Part shown: in pieces, positions 24,794 through 33,769 of the stretch
Position numbering within the stretch: the first letter of the stretch is position 1
Layout: every line of letters begins with the position of its first letter
Assembly: GCA_947444305.1 (NCBI GenBank)
Contig: CANEZP010000008.1
Span: 22,682-86,681, forward strand
DNA length: 64,000 bases
Origin: Pseudobdellovibrionaceae bacterium
Lineage (GTDB): Bacteria > Bdellovibrionota > Bdellovibrionia > Bdellovibrionales > UBA1609
Direction of reading: 5' to 3'
Program-made: the position numbers and the translations under genes
Notes under the pieces: generated by a model
Databases searched by the model: none
What the model saw: only the letters and a program-made list of their open reading frames with translations
What the model was told of the DNA's origin: nothing

Positions 24794-25041
24794 GGCGCAA
24801 CTTCCGAAGGCGTCGAAATGAACAAATTCGCAGTCTCAGCGAATCTGTTGAAGATGAGATTTCATATATCGTCGAGCGACTCCGATTTGTTCATTTCGAC
24901 GCTTTTCGCAGATGCGCGTGCCCGGGGCTAACAATTATTGTGCGCCTCGATCCGTTCTTTATTTAGGTCGATGATTAAGATTTTGAAGCGCCGCCACCGG
25001 AGCTACCGCCACCGCCACGCCGTCCCCGACCGGACGGTTGA
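24794..25041. repeat. Repeat copy 1: palindrome plus fossil 3' end of the ferredoxin-like gene
   Basis: Aligns with 25042 onward over about 240 bp with many substitutions. It starts GGCGCAACTT, carries an 18-bp perfect inverted repeat (24810-24827 with 24885-24902), and ends with a minus-strand coding remnant: a stop at 24975-24977 preceded by codons for GGGGSSGGGASKS, matching the intact gene end (GGGNRGGGAPKS). It therefore contains a duplicated gene tail without the gene. Confidence 0.85.
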
Positions 25042-25270
25042 GGCGCAACTTACGAAGGCGTCGAAATGAACAAATTCGCGGTTTCTGTGAATCTGGTGAA
25101 GATGAGATTTCGTATATTGTTGAGCGACGTCGATTTGTTCATTTCGACGCCTTTCGCGAATGCGCGTGCCCGGGGCGCAAAATAACCTGTGCGTCTCGGG
25201 CCGTTCTTTAGCCGTTCTTTATCAACGTCGATGATTAAGATTTCGGAGCGCCGCCGCCGCGATTTCCGCC
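25042..25270. repeat. Repeat copy 2: palindrome plus the true 3' end of the ferredoxin-like gene
   Basis: Second copy, offset 248 bp at its start and 260 bp at its end because of a short extra CCGTTCTTTAG unit at about 25201-25222. The inverted repeat is 19 bp perfect (25057-25075 with 25133-25151), and extends to about 23 bp with one bulge. The stop codon of the intact gene is at 25235-25237. Confidence 0.85.
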
Positions 25271-26089
25271 GCCGGAATTGCCGCCGCCGCCGCCACCGCC
25301 ACCGCCGCCGCCCGGACTGCCGCCCGAGTTGCGGCCACGGCCGCCGCGTCGGCGACGTCTTCCGCTGCCGCCCGCGCCACCTTCCGCGTTGCCCGCGGCC
25401 GAGTTGCCGCCGGCGGCGCCGCCGCCCGGATTCGCGCTGTGCGCTTGCGGGTTGGCGTTGCGATTATTGGAATCGCGCCGGCCGCCGCGATTTCCGCCGG
25501 CGTTAGGTCCGCCGCCGCCGTTGCCGCCACCGCTTTTTTCTCCGCCGCGGCCACCGCCGCTGCCTCGAGCGCCGCGATCACGACCTCGGCCGCCGCCTCC
25601 GCCGCGCGCTTCGCGCGGGGCACGTTCGGTCAGGCCCGCTTGCGTGAGCGGAGCCGGTGCATCGGGAATATCATTTTTCAAATTGGCGATGAGATCCGCG
25701 CTGTCGGTCAGCATCACGCCGCCGAGCGAGTGTGATTTTTCGGCCGAGTCTTTGTGTACCTTGGTCAAAAACTTTTTCGTGACGGGCCCTTCGGCCTCTT
25801 TGCCGATCTGCTCGGTCGTGTCGACCGTGATGTCGCCGAAGCAAAGCATCTGGCAACTTAAACGCCGTTGATCAATGAAGTAGCCGGTGCCGATTAACGA
25901 CAACTCTTTGCGCGAAGGCGGGTTTACGTTCCAGTCGCCGTCGGTGACGCGCACGCGGCACTCGGCGCAAGAGGGCATCCCGTTGCACGTCGAGCGGATC
26001 GGGATTCCTTTTTCGTGGGCGAGGTCCATGACCGTTTGCCCGGGTTTGATTTCGAATTCGACTTCTTGCGGAGAGAATTTAACTTTCAT
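25235..26089 (-). CDS. 2Fe-2S ferredoxin-domain protein with long Gly/Arg-rich tail
   Basis: 284 residues. Residues 1-95 are a plant-type [2Fe-2S] ferredoxin domain with ligands C35, C41, C44 (STCNGMPSCAECRVRV) and C79 (RRLSCQM). A 60-residue linker follows. From about residue 160 the tail is low-complexity Gly/Arg/Asn with RGG-like repeats (GGRGRDRGARGSGGGRGG and more). A ferredoxin with a disordered RGG-like tail is unusual. It starts 1 bp after the tyrS stop, so it is probably cotranscribed with tyrS and rny. Redox partner unknown. Confidence 0.85.
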   Translation of the reverse strand: MKVKFSPQEVEFEIKPGQTVMDLAHEKGIPIRSTCNGMPSCAECRVRVTDGDWNVNPPSRKELSLIGTGYFIDQRRLSCQMLCFGDITVDTTEQIGKEAEGPVTKKFLTKVHKDSAEKSHSLGGVMLTDSADLIANLKNDIPDAPAPLTQAGLTERAPREARGGGGGRGRDRGARGSGGGRGGEKSGGGNGGGGPNAGGNRGGRRDSNNRNANPQAHSANPGGGAAGGNSAAGNAEGGAGGSGRRRRRGGRGRNSGGSPGGGGGGGGGGGNSGGGNRGGGAPKS

Positions 26090-26090
26090 C

Positions 26091-27311
26091 TCAGACCACC
26101 TGCACGCGCACGAATTTCTTCTTGCCCGCTTTCAGAATAAATTTTTCGCCGCTTTTCAAATCGATTTTCAATTGCGGATCGGTCAGTTTTTCGCCGTCGC
26201 GTTCGACGGCCTTGCCCTCGATCAAACGGCGCGCTTCGGAATTGGTCGTGGCGAGGCCTACGTCGACCATGAATTTACAAACGCCTACGCCCAAGCCGGC
26301 GGCGACGGATTTTTCGGGGATATCGTCGGGTAAACCTTTGTCGACGAAGATGCGGTCAAACTCGGCGACCGCGTTCACGCCCGCGGCCGCGCCGTGGAAG
26401 CGTTCGACCAAAATACGGCCGAGCTCAACTTTTACGGCGCGCGGATGTTTCGCGCCGGATTTGACGTCGGCGCGCAAGGCCGCAAGGTCTTCGACCGTAA
26501 TGTCGGTGAGCAATTCGTAGAAACGAAACATGAGCTCGTCGCTCACGCGCATGGATTTACCGAACATGTCGCGTGGTGAATCTTCGACGCCGATGTAGTT
26601 GTCGAGCGACTTCGACATTTTTTGGACGCCGTCGAGGCCCTCTAAAATAGGCGTAGTCAGAATGCACTGCGGTTCTTGACCCGCGCTCTTCTGCAATTCG
26701 CGGCCGACGAGCAAATTAAATTTTTGGTCGGTGCCGCCGAGTTCGACGTCGGCCTTCAACGCGACCGAATCGTAGCCTTGCACCAAAGGATACAAAAGCT
26801 CGTGCATGTGGATGGGCGTGCCGGCTTTCAAACGTTTGGTGAAATCATCGCGCTCGATCATGCGGGCGACCGTGTACTGCGAGGCCAGCCGGATAAAATC
26901 GGCGGGCGTGAACTTCATCATCCACTTCGAGTTGTAGGCGACTTCGGTTTTGTCTTTATCTAAGATTTTGAAAACCTGATCGGCGTAGGTCTTGGCATTT
27001 TCTTGGATGGCGGCCTCGGTCAACGGCGGGCGCGCTTCGTTCTTGCCGGTGGGATCCCCGATCATCGCGGTGAAATCGCCGATCAAAAAGATCACGTGGT
27101 GTCCCAGCTGCTGGAACTGCCGCATCTTATTGATCAGGACGGTATGGCCGACGTGAAGGTCGGGCCGGTTCGGATCGAAGCCGGCCTTAATGCGCAAAGG
27201 TTTGCCTTCTTTGAAGCTCTTGCGGAGTTTCGCGAGCAATTCGGCGTCCGAGATAATCTCGGCGGAACCTTTTTTAAGTTGCTTGAGCTGCTCTTCGGGA
27301 TCGCGGAACAC
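26091..27311 (-). CDS. tyrS: Tyrosyl-tRNA synthetase
   Basis: 406 residues. Class I signatures: [14 protein letters not shown] (HIGH) and [11 protein letters not shown] (KMSKS). C-terminal S4 RNA-binding domain ([19 protein letters not shown]). The start is GTG 27311, six bases after the rny stop, with an AAGG ribosome-binding sequence overlapping that stop. Charges tRNA-Tyr. Confidence 0.96.
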   Translation of the reverse strand: MFRDPEEQLKQLKKGSAEIISDAELLAKLRKSFKEGKPLRIKAGFDPNRPDLHVGHTVLINKMRQFQQLGHHVIFLIGDFTAMIGDPTGKNEARPPLTEAAIQENAKTYADQVFKILDKDKTEVAYNSKWMMKFTPADFIRLASQYTVARMIERDDFTKRLKAGTPIHMHELLYPLVQGYDSVALKADVELGGTDQKFNLLVGRELQKSAGQEPQCILTTPILEGLDGVQKMSKSLDNYIGVEDSPRDMFGKSMRVSDELMFRFYELLTDITVEDLAALRADVKSGAKHPRAVKVELGRILVERFHGAAAGVNAVAEFDRIFVDKGLPDDIPEKSVAAGLGVGVCKFMVDVGLATTNSEARRLIEGKAVERDGEKLTDPQLKIDLKSGEKFILKAGKKKFVRVQVV

Positions 27312-27317
27312 GGGGCC

Positions 27318-28889
27318 TTACCTTGCGTGTTCGACGATGCGAGTTTCACGAACGACCGCCACGCGCACTTGGCCCGTGTACGACAACTCGCGTTCGATCT
27401 TGCGGGCGATATCGCGCGAAAGCATCGAAGCTTGGTCGTCGGTCACGCGGCCGCTGTCGACGATCACGCGGATATCTTTACCCGATTGAATCGCGTACGA
27501 GCGGGCCACGCCGTCGAACGAGTTCGCGACGCTTTCCAAATCCGACAAACGTTTGATGAACGTATCGAGGTTCGCGCGGCGGGCACCGGGCCGTGAGCGC
27601 GCCAAGTTGTACGCCGACTGCACGATGTGCGCGAGCGTCGTCTCGAGTTTGACTTCGTCGGTGTGCGCGCGGACGGCGTGGACGATGTCGTCTTTCTCGC
27701 CGTTCTTTTTCAAGAATTCGGCACCGGCCTGCGAGTAAGAACCTTCGTAAGTATGATCGAGTCCCCGGCCGATCGCGTGCAGCAAAGCCGCGCGACGGGC
27801 CAGCTTCTCGTCGGCGCCGAGTTCGACGGCGATGAGGCCGGCGAGTGACGAAACCTCTTGCGAATAGGCCAGCATATTCTGCCCTTCACCCTGGCGGAAA
27901 CGTAGGCCGCCTAAGATCTTGATGACGTTCGGGTTCACGTTGTGAACACCGAGCTCGAAGCAGACTTTTTCGCCGTCTTCGCGCATGAGGTTGAAGATTT
28001 CGCTCTTCACTTTTTCGACGACTTCTTCGATGCGGGCGGGATGCACGCGGCCGTCTTCCATTAAACGTTCTAAAGCTTTGCGCGCAATCTCGCGCCGTAC
28101 GGGATCGAACGACGAGATGATGACCGTCTCGGGTGTTTCGTCGATGATCAAATCCACTCCGCAAGCGGCTTCGAGCGCGCGGATGTTGCGGCCTTCACGG
28201 CCGATGATTTTACCCTTCATCTCTTCGCCGGTCAGCGGGATGGAGGAGACGGTACGTTCGGTCGCGACTTCGGAAGCGTAGCGGGCCACGGCGGTCGCTA
28301 AGATCCGACGCGCGCGTTTCGAAGCTTCGGCCACGGTTTCTTCTTCGATCTGGGCGATGCGCGAAGCCATCTCTTTTTGCGCGTCTTCGGTCAGGGTGCC
28401 GAGCAATTCATCTTTAGCTTGTTGCGCGGTCATGTTGGCGACCGACTGCAGTTTCAACTCGAGCTCGCTAATCGCCTGGTGAGATTTTTGTTCCATCTCG
28501 CCCAAACGTTTTTCGGAGACGGTCATGCGCTCGCCCTGCTCTTCGAGCTCGCGGGTCTTGGCGGCCAGTTGATCTTCTTTGCGTTTGGCGTCGCGTTCGA
28601 TTTTGGCTTCACGTTCTTTAAGTTGCTGTTCGGTGGCGGTGACCCGCTGCTTTTCTTTGCGGATCTCGACTTCGACGTTCTTGCGGGCGCGGATTTCAAA
28701 ATCTTTCGCGCGTTGGTTAGCGTCGCGCTCGATCTTGGCTACCTGACCTTTCGCGCGCTGGATGATCTTGTCGGCTTCTTTCTCGGCCGATAGCATTTGT
28801 TTTTGTCCGGTCAGTTTCAGGATCGTGTAGAGGCCAAAGGCCCCGACGCTGATCCCGCCTAATAATGCGACGACAGACGTAATGTCCAT
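27318..28889 (-). CDS. rny: RNase Y homologue with degenerate HD active site
   Basis: 523 residues from ATG 28889 (RBS AAGGAG); the longer frame is unsupported. Layout as in RNase Y: N-terminal membrane helix (VVALLGGISVGAFGLYTIL), long coiled coil (about 30-200), KH domain (GREGRNIRALEAACGVDLII), HD domain and conserved C-terminus (RDIARKIERELSYTGQVRV, ending TRIVEHAR). In the HD domain, the expected HD dyad reads LLHAIGR (H371, A372), the first metal-ligand His is Tyr (LAYSQE, Y342), and the later Asp is Tyr (SAYNLA, Y427). The nuclease centre therefore appears lost while the scaffold is kept. Operon with tyrS. Confidence 0.9.
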   Translation of the reverse strand: MDITSVVALLGGISVGAFGLYTILKLTGQKQMLSAEKEADKIIQRAKGQVAKIERDANQRAKDFEIRARKNVEVEIRKEKQRVTATEQQLKEREAKIERDAKRKEDQLAAKTRELEEQGERMTVSEKRLGEMEQKSHQAISELELKLQSVANMTAQQAKDELLGTLTEDAQKEMASRIAQIEEETVAEASKRARRILATAVARYASEVATERTVSSIPLTGEEMKGKIIGREGRNIRALEAACGVDLIIDETPETVIISSFDPVRREIARKALERLMEDGRVHPARIEEVVEKVKSEIFNLMREDGEKVCFELGVHNVNPNVIKILGGLRFRQGEGQNMLAYSQEVSSLAGLIAVELGADEKLARRAALLHAIGRGLDHTYEGSYSQAGAEFLKKNGEKDDIVHAVRAHTDEVKLETTLAHIVQSAYNLARSRPGARRANLDTFIKRLSDLESVANSFDGVARSYAIQSGKDIRVIVDSGRVTDDQASMLSRDIARKIERELSYTGQVRVAVVRETRIVEHAR

Positions 28890-28891
28890 GT

Positions 28892-29473
28892 CTAGTTGCT
28901 CCTTCGTAGTGTGCGCAGAATCATCTTTTCGGTGACGATCCAATCCATCGGTTGATCCCAGGTGTCTGCATTGAGCCGGGCCGTTGAAACTTGGACCTGA
29001 TAAACCACGGCGGCGCGCTGGGCTAACCGGGTGGCGGAGAAGAAACGGTCGTAAAATCCTTTGCCCATCCCGAGGCGGGTGCCCCGGGTGTCAACCGCGA
29101 GCGCGGGACAGAAAACGAGCATCGGCTTATCTAAATCGAGGGGGTCGGCGTGCGCGGGGTCAGGCTCTTCGATGCCGAAGGCGCCGGTTTTGAACGGCCC
29201 ACGCGGGCGGTAGAAACGAAGATTGTCGCCGTCGAGTCGCGGGTAAAAAAAACGGCGTTCGGGCGTAAGGGCAAACTGCGTTTCGTCGGGCATGGGTCGG
29301 TACAAGCAAACCTGGAGCCCGTCTTCGTCGAGGTCGCCGATCAATCTTTGGATATGGGTTTCGAGATCGGCACGCACGACGTGAGCGAAGTGCGCCGTAA
29401 ATTCGGCACGAACTTTTTTAAATTGAGAACGCAGCGACGGCTTGTCGCCGGCCGCGTGTCCAACAATATCCAC
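28892..29473 (-). CDS. fau: 5-formyltetrahydrofolate cyclo-ligase family protein
   Basis: 193 residues. The family signature RGTRLGMGKGFYDRFF is complete, and the N-terminal basic region (RSQFKKVRAEF) matches the ATP-binding start. It converts 5-formyl-THF to 5,10-methenyl-THF. It lies between zapA and rny; in gamma-proteobacteria zapA and this gene flank the 6S RNA gene, but only 49 bp separate them here. Confidence 0.85.
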   Translation of the reverse strand: MDIVGHAAGDKPSLRSQFKKVRAEFTAHFAHVVRADLETHIQRLIGDLDEDGLQVCLYRPMPDETQFALTPERRFFYPRLDGDNLRFYRPRGPFKTGAFGIEEPDPAHADPLDLDKPMLVFCPALAVDTRGTRLGMGKGFYDRFFSATRLAQRAAVVYQVQVSTARLNADTWDQPMDWIVTEKMILRTLRRSN

Positions 29474-29522
29474 AACAACTCACAATCAATGAAAGAATAT
29501 CGATTTCGAGCGGAACGAAGTC

Positions 29523-29858
29523 CTACTGATCGATCGTGAGTCGGGTTAACGGCGAAGCGTCTAACTCGGAGAGGATGCCTTTAGCTTTGGTTTCAAGACT
29601 GTCGAGCCGGCCCCTGACCGCGCGTTTGAGGAAGACTAAGTCTTCCGCCACGTGGAGGGTTGCGAGCAACAATGCTTTCTGAAATGAAATATTAGGATTT
29701 GCGGACATGGCCTCTTTGACCTTGCCGTCGACCATATCAATCAGTTCTTGAACCGTTTGCGTGTCATGAGAAGACTTGAGGCGGAGCGGAAGCCCGGCCA
29801 CTTGCACATCGTAGGTCTCGCCGTTGTCTTTTTGGCTTAGATCGGATTGCAAATTCAT
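29523..29858 (-). CDS. zapA: Cell division protein ZapA
   Basis: 111 residues. N-terminal beta-hairpin domain (YDVQVAGLPLRLKSSHD) followed by TVQELIDMVDGKVKEAM and KALLLATLHVAEDLVFLKR, then a coiled coil, as in ZapA, which bundles FtsZ filaments at midcell. The C-terminal tail is slightly longer than usual. Confidence 0.9.
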   Translation of the reverse strand: MNLQSDLSQKDNGETYDVQVAGLPLRLKSSHDTQTVQELIDMVDGKVKEAMSANPNISFQKALLLATLHVAEDLVFLKRAVRGRLDSLETKAKGILSELDASPLTRLTIDQ

Positions 29859-30011
29859 AATCCCCGCAGCTGTAATCAGATAAAAATTTTGGCACCAGTC
29901 TCATGAGTAGAACCTTCAAAGGATCAACCCGGACTCACCCGAAAATCATATGTATCTTTTGCCCGAAAAGGTAGCAGTTCTATGATCTTGCTGCACTGCT
30001 CTTAATCAAGA

Positions 30012-31649
30012 TCATTCGCGTCGCGGCAAGATCCCGTAGGGGTCCGCATTCTTCAACAATCCGTACACGTGATTCGACAGGAGACCCACGATCCGCCGGT
30101 ATTCGCCAAGCACGTCGAGATGGATCGAAGACGTGCGAATGCTTTCGGGCGTGCCCTTAACAAGGCGGGTCACGTGGTTCTCACGCATCTTTTGCTCGAG
30201 CTTGCGGATGTTGCGCTTGTGGAAAATGACCTTCGCCGCGAGGTCTTTGTCCTGCGTTTGGTAACACGCGATCGCCATGTGCGCGATCTGCGCCACCGCG
30301 TTCGAAATCTCGACCAAGTCTTTCCACCCGTCATCCGAGAAGTCGACCTTGAGCAAATGCTTTTTCTGGGCGAGTTCGAGCAATTGGTTGTCGACCACGT
30401 CGGCCGCCGCTTCGAGATCCGTCACCCAGTACATGAGGTTCAGCATCTGGTTGCGCAGATTCTCGTCGGCTTTCTCAATTTGTTGGGCGAGGTAGAGATT
30501 GAGTTCGCGGGCCAGCAAGTCGGCGTTGTCATCACGACGCCGGATCGATTCGATGAGCTCGGGATCTTCGCGGCGGAACAGCGTAAGCGAATCTTCGATC
30601 ATCGACGTGACGATGTCGGACATGCGGAAGGCCTCGCGCTCGGCGTGGGCCATCGTGACGGAGGGTGATTCCCAATCGCTTTTCTTGAGATAGCGCACGG
30701 AGAACTGCACTTCGTCGTGATGAGGGGGGAAGAGTTTCTCAACGAAGTCGGCGCCCTTTTTCACGAACGGTAGGAAGACGAGCGCCGCGACCAAATTGTA
30801 GGCCGTGTTAATGTTGGCGATGTCGCGCTCGACCACGCCGGTCGAAAACAGTTCGGCGATTTGGGAAGCGAACGGGAAAAATAAAATGACCGATGCGATT
30901 TTGTAGAGCGAGTGGGCCCACGCCACTTGCCGGCCGACGTAGTTTCCGCCCGCCGCCGCGATCAAAGCCGTGGCCGTCGTGCCGATGTTCGCACCGAAGA
31001 TCCAGTACACGCAATCGGCCAGCGTGATCTGCCCGTGCGCCGTTAAGGTCATGCCGAGCAGGATCGTGACCGCGCTACTCGCGACCACCGCCGTAAAGAA
31101 CGCGGCGAGCATCACCGATGCCCACGGATTTTCCTTTAGGGTTTGTACGAGTTGTTGAAACTGATCCATGCTGCCCAGGCCTTCGGTGCCGATGCGAATC
31201 ACTTCGAGACCGAAGAACAGCATCCCGAAACCCATCATCGCCGCCGCGAAAGTTTTGAGCGTGCGCCGGCGCGTAAGATAATTGACGAAGAAGAAAACGG
31301 CGAACACCGGCAATCCGAATTTCGCGATGTCGAAGCTTAGGATCTGAACCGTGATCGTGCTGCCGAGGGCCGTGCCCAAGATAACGCTCATGACTTGGCT
31401 CAGGGAAATCATGCCCGCGCTGCCGAGGCCCACCAACATCGAAGTCACCGCGCCGGAGCTTTGGAGGATCATCGTAAGCCCGATGCCGAGAAAAACCCCG
31501 TAGATGGGTTTTTTCGCCATGAAGGTTACGATGTCGCGGATGCGATCGCTCGCCAATTTTTGAAGGTTTTCGCTCGCGATGTTCATGCCGAGCATAAAGA
31601 TCGCAACGCCACCGAGGGTCATAATCAATGCGGAATGTGTGCCTGCCAT
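30012..31649 (-). CDS. Na+/phosphate cotransporter family protein with PhoU-like domain
   Basis: 545 residues. The first 310 form two inverted repeats of membrane helices with the family motifs MILQSSGAVTSMLVGL and VVASSAVTILLGM (QSS-type). The C-terminal 230 residues are a cytoplasmic helical PhoU-like domain (from about 330). Imports phosphate or a related anion with sodium, or acts in phosphate signalling. The 150 bp downstream hold a GATCTTG/CAAGATC hairpin with no clear terminator. Confidence 0.9.
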   Translation of the reverse strand: MAGTHSALIMTLGGVAIFMLGMNIASENLQKLASDRIRDIVTFMAKKPIYGVFLGIGLTMILQSSGAVTSMLVGLGSAGMISLSQVMSVILGTALGSTITVQILSFDIAKFGLPVFAVFFFVNYLTRRRTLKTFAAAMMGFGMLFFGLEVIRIGTEGLGSMDQFQQLVQTLKENPWASVMLAAFFTAVVASSAVTILLGMTLTAHGQITLADCVYWIFGANIGTTATALIAAAGGNYVGRQVAWAHSLYKIASVILFFPFASQIAELFSTGVVERDIANINTAYNLVAALVFLPFVKKGADFVEKLFPPHHDEVQFSVRYLKKSDWESPSVTMAHAEREAFRMSDIVTSMIEDSLTLFRREDPELIESIRRRDDNADLLARELNLYLAQQIEKADENLRNQMLNLMYWVTDLEAAADVVDNQLLELAQKKHLLKVDFSDDGWKDLVEISNAVAQIAHMAIACYQTQDKDLAAKVIFHKRNIRKLEQKMRENHVTRLVKGTPESIRTSSIHLDVLGEYRRIVGLLSNHVYGLLKNADPYGILPRRE

Positions 31650-31692
31650 GTGTTTATCTCAACGCATAACCCACAAGAAATCAACGTCGCGA

Positions 31693-32901
31693 TCAGGGAG
31701 CGCTTTCGAACAGCGCTTCCGTATACTCCGTCGGGTTGAAGCCCGTCAGCGCGTCCATGGATTCACCCACGCCGAGGAACACGGTCGGGATTTGCAAAGT
31801 CGAGGCGAGGCCGAGCACGATCCCGCCCTTCGCCGTTCCGTCCATCTTCGTAAAGATCGCGCCACTCAGTTTGAGGACCTCGTTGAACTTCTGCGCCTGA
31901 ACGAGTGCGTTCTGCCCGGAGTTCGCATCGAGGACGATCAAGGTTTCGTGCGGAGCTTCGGGATCCAGCTTTTGGATGACCCGCTTAACCTTCTTTAACT
32001 CTTCCATCAGGTTGTCTTGCGTGTGCAAGCGGCCGGCGGTGTCGATCAAAACGAGGTCGTAACCGCGGGCTTTCGCCATTTGTACGGCATCGAAAGCGAC
32101 GGCACCGGGATCCTTCACACCTTCGGGCGCGAAAATTTCAACTTGCGCGCGCTCGCTCCAGACTTTGAGTTGAGATTGCGCGGCCGCGCGGAACGTATCG
32201 CCCGCGGCGACCATGACCTTCGCGCCCTTCGAGGCCGCGAGATGCGCGAGCTTGCCGATCGTCGTCGTTTTACCGACGCCGTTCACGCCCACGATCATCC
32301 ACACTTGCGGCCTGACGCGCGTATCGAAGTTTTCGAACGGGGTTACGCCCATCTTCGGCACGCCGGCTAAGATCGTGCCGACTTCAGACTTCAGAGATTC
32401 TTTTACGGTCGCGAGCGACTTCTTGTCGTGTCGCGAAAGCGAGCTTTCGACCGAATCGAGTAAGCGCGTGACCGTTAAGGGCCCAAGATCACTGGTGTAC
32501 AAAATCTCTTCGAGCATTTCGATTTGATCGCTATCGATCGTGCCCGTGATGCTCTTCTGGATTTTGCCCCAGAAACTTTCACGCGTGCCACGCAAAGTGT
32601 TGTTGAGCGAAGGCTTGAGAAAAACTTCGGGCGCGGGCGGTTGCGGTACGGGCGGTTCGGGTTTTTCGGGAGCCAGGGGCGGTACGGTTTTGAGCGCCGG
32701 CTTCGGCCGCCCGTCAGGTTGTTCAAGGCCTCGCTCCGCCGCTTGTTCCGCCGTCGAATCCGCCGGTAACTTTTGCGCGGAAGAGGCCGAGCCTTTGCGG
32801 CCCCCGACGAAATAGTAAGCGCTCGTACCGAGCGCGCCCAGCGCGGCGGCCGCGGCACCGGCCAACAAAACAGGATCTAAATTAAGCAGTTCTAAAATCA
32901 T
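31693..32901 (-). CDS. ftsY: Signal recognition particle receptor FtsY
   Basis: 402 residues. N-terminal hydrophobic anchor (VLLAGAAAAALGALGTSAYYF), Pro/Glu-rich linker (A region), N domain, and SRP GTPase G domain with G1 GVNGVGKTTTIGKLA, DTFRAAAQSQL, G3 DTAGRLHTQDNLM, G4 TKMDGTAKGG, and C-terminal GVGESMDALTGFNPTEY. Receives SRP-ribosome complexes at the inner membrane. The membrane anchor is like that of other delta-proteobacterial-type FtsY. Confidence 0.96.
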   Translation of the reverse strand: MILELLNLDPVLLAGAAAAALGALGTSAYYFVGGRKGSASSAQKLPADSTAEQAAERGLEQPDGRPKPALKTVPPLAPEKPEPPVPQPPAPEVFLKPSLNNTLRGTRESFWGKIQKSITGTIDSDQIEMLEEILYTSDLGPLTVTRLLDSVESSLSRHDKKSLATVKESLKSEVGTILAGVPKMGVTPFENFDTRVRPQVWMIVGVNGVGKTTTIGKLAHLAASKGAKVMVAAGDTFRAAAQSQLKVWSERAQVEIFAPEGVKDPGAVAFDAVQMAKARGYDLVLIDTAGRLHTQDNLMEELKKVKRVIQKLDPEAPHETLIVLDANSGQNALVQAQKFNEVLKLSGAIFTKMDGTAKGGIVLGLASTLQIPTVFLGVGESMDALTGFNPTEYTEALFESAP

Positions 32902-32947
32902 GTCCTCGCTTTAACGAGTTGACGCGCACGGGTCAAGTGAAGGGTCG

Positions 32948-32981
32948 TTGAAGTTGGCGCGGGCCGTGCTAAATCAGCGCG
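32948..32981 (+). promoter_or_regulatory. Promoter of the nucleosidase gene, probably leaderless
   Basis: TTGAAG (32948-32953), 16 bp, extended -10 TGC-TAAATC (TAAATC 32970-32975), then 6 nt and ATG 32982. No Shine-Dalgarno sequence. Confidence 0.4.
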
Positions 32982-33656
32982 ATGATCTTGGTCCTCACTC
33001 CCCTAGCCTTCGAGAACGAAGCCTTGCGCGCTTTCCTAAGCGGGCCCGGCACCGTGACCGACATCAACCGAGTAAAGGTTCACAGTTTTTTGAGCGGCGA
33101 AGTCCATCTCGCAACGGGTGGTCACGGCAAAGTGCAATTCGCACTCACGACGCAAATGTTGATCCGCGAGCTATCGCCGGCGCTTGTAATCTGCGCGGGC
33201 GCATGCGGGGCGCTCACTAAAGACTTGGCGATTTTGGACGTCATCGCGGCCGAGCAAACGATCGAACATGATTTCAACCTGCGCTTCATCAAACGCCCGT
33301 TGCCGGCCTTCGCCGGGCACGCCGGTTCACTCGCCGCGCTCTCGCAATTGACAACGGCACCCGCCGGGCCGGAGTTTAATTTCCGCACCGGTGTGATCGC
33401 CAGCGGTGACGAAGACATCCTCGATGCGAAACGCGCACGCGAAATTCACGAACTGACCGGCGCCATTGCGGTCGCTTGGGAAGGTGCGGGCGGCGCGCGC
33501 GCCGCGGCCTTTTGCAAAACACCATTCCTCGAACTCCGCGTCGTTACCGACTTCGCCGACGGCTCGGCCCCGCAAGACTTTCGCAAGAACGTCACCTCAG
33601 GAATGCGCAACCTCGCCGCGATCATTTCGACCCTCCCCCCTCGAAACCGCGGTTAA
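32982..33656 (+). CDS. MTA/SAH nucleosidase-like phosphorylase-superfamily protein
   Basis: 224 residues. Layout of the purine nucleoside phosphorylase superfamily: MILVLTPLAFENEALRAFL (acidic residue after the first strand), LVICAGACGAL, VAWEGAGGARAAAF (E in the VEMEGA-like motif), and LELRVVTDFADGSA (catalytic Asp). This fits 5'-methylthioadenosine/S-adenosylhomocysteine nucleosidase or futalosine hydrolase. An MTA nucleosidase would recycle the by-product made when decarboxylated AdoMet is used for spermidine. Sequence alone does not decide between the two. Confidence 0.75.
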   Translation: MILVLTPLAFENEALRAFLSGPGTVTDINRVKVHSFLSGEVHLATGGHGKVQFALTTQMLIRELSPALVICAGACGALTKDLAILDVIAAEQTIEHDFNLRFIKRPLPAFAGHAGSLAALSQLTTAPAGPEFNFRTGVIASGDEDILDAKRAREIHELTGAIAVAWEGAGGARAAAFCKTPFLELRVVTDFADGSAPQDFRKNVTSGMRNLAAIISTLPPRNRG

Positions 33657-33769
33657 GACAGAATTAAATCCTCATCACAAGTGTTTACCACGCGACGGCG
33701 CGGAGGCAGTGTCTGCACCATCGCCGGGTGCACGTGCAGTCCCGCGGCAACACCTAACGGGAGAATCTA

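Noticed and set aside
29474..29522. 6S RNA gene between zapA and fau
   Set aside because: The usual location in gamma-proteobacteria, but the gap is only 49 bp. The 153-bp gap upstream of zapA also lacks a convincing 6S fold.
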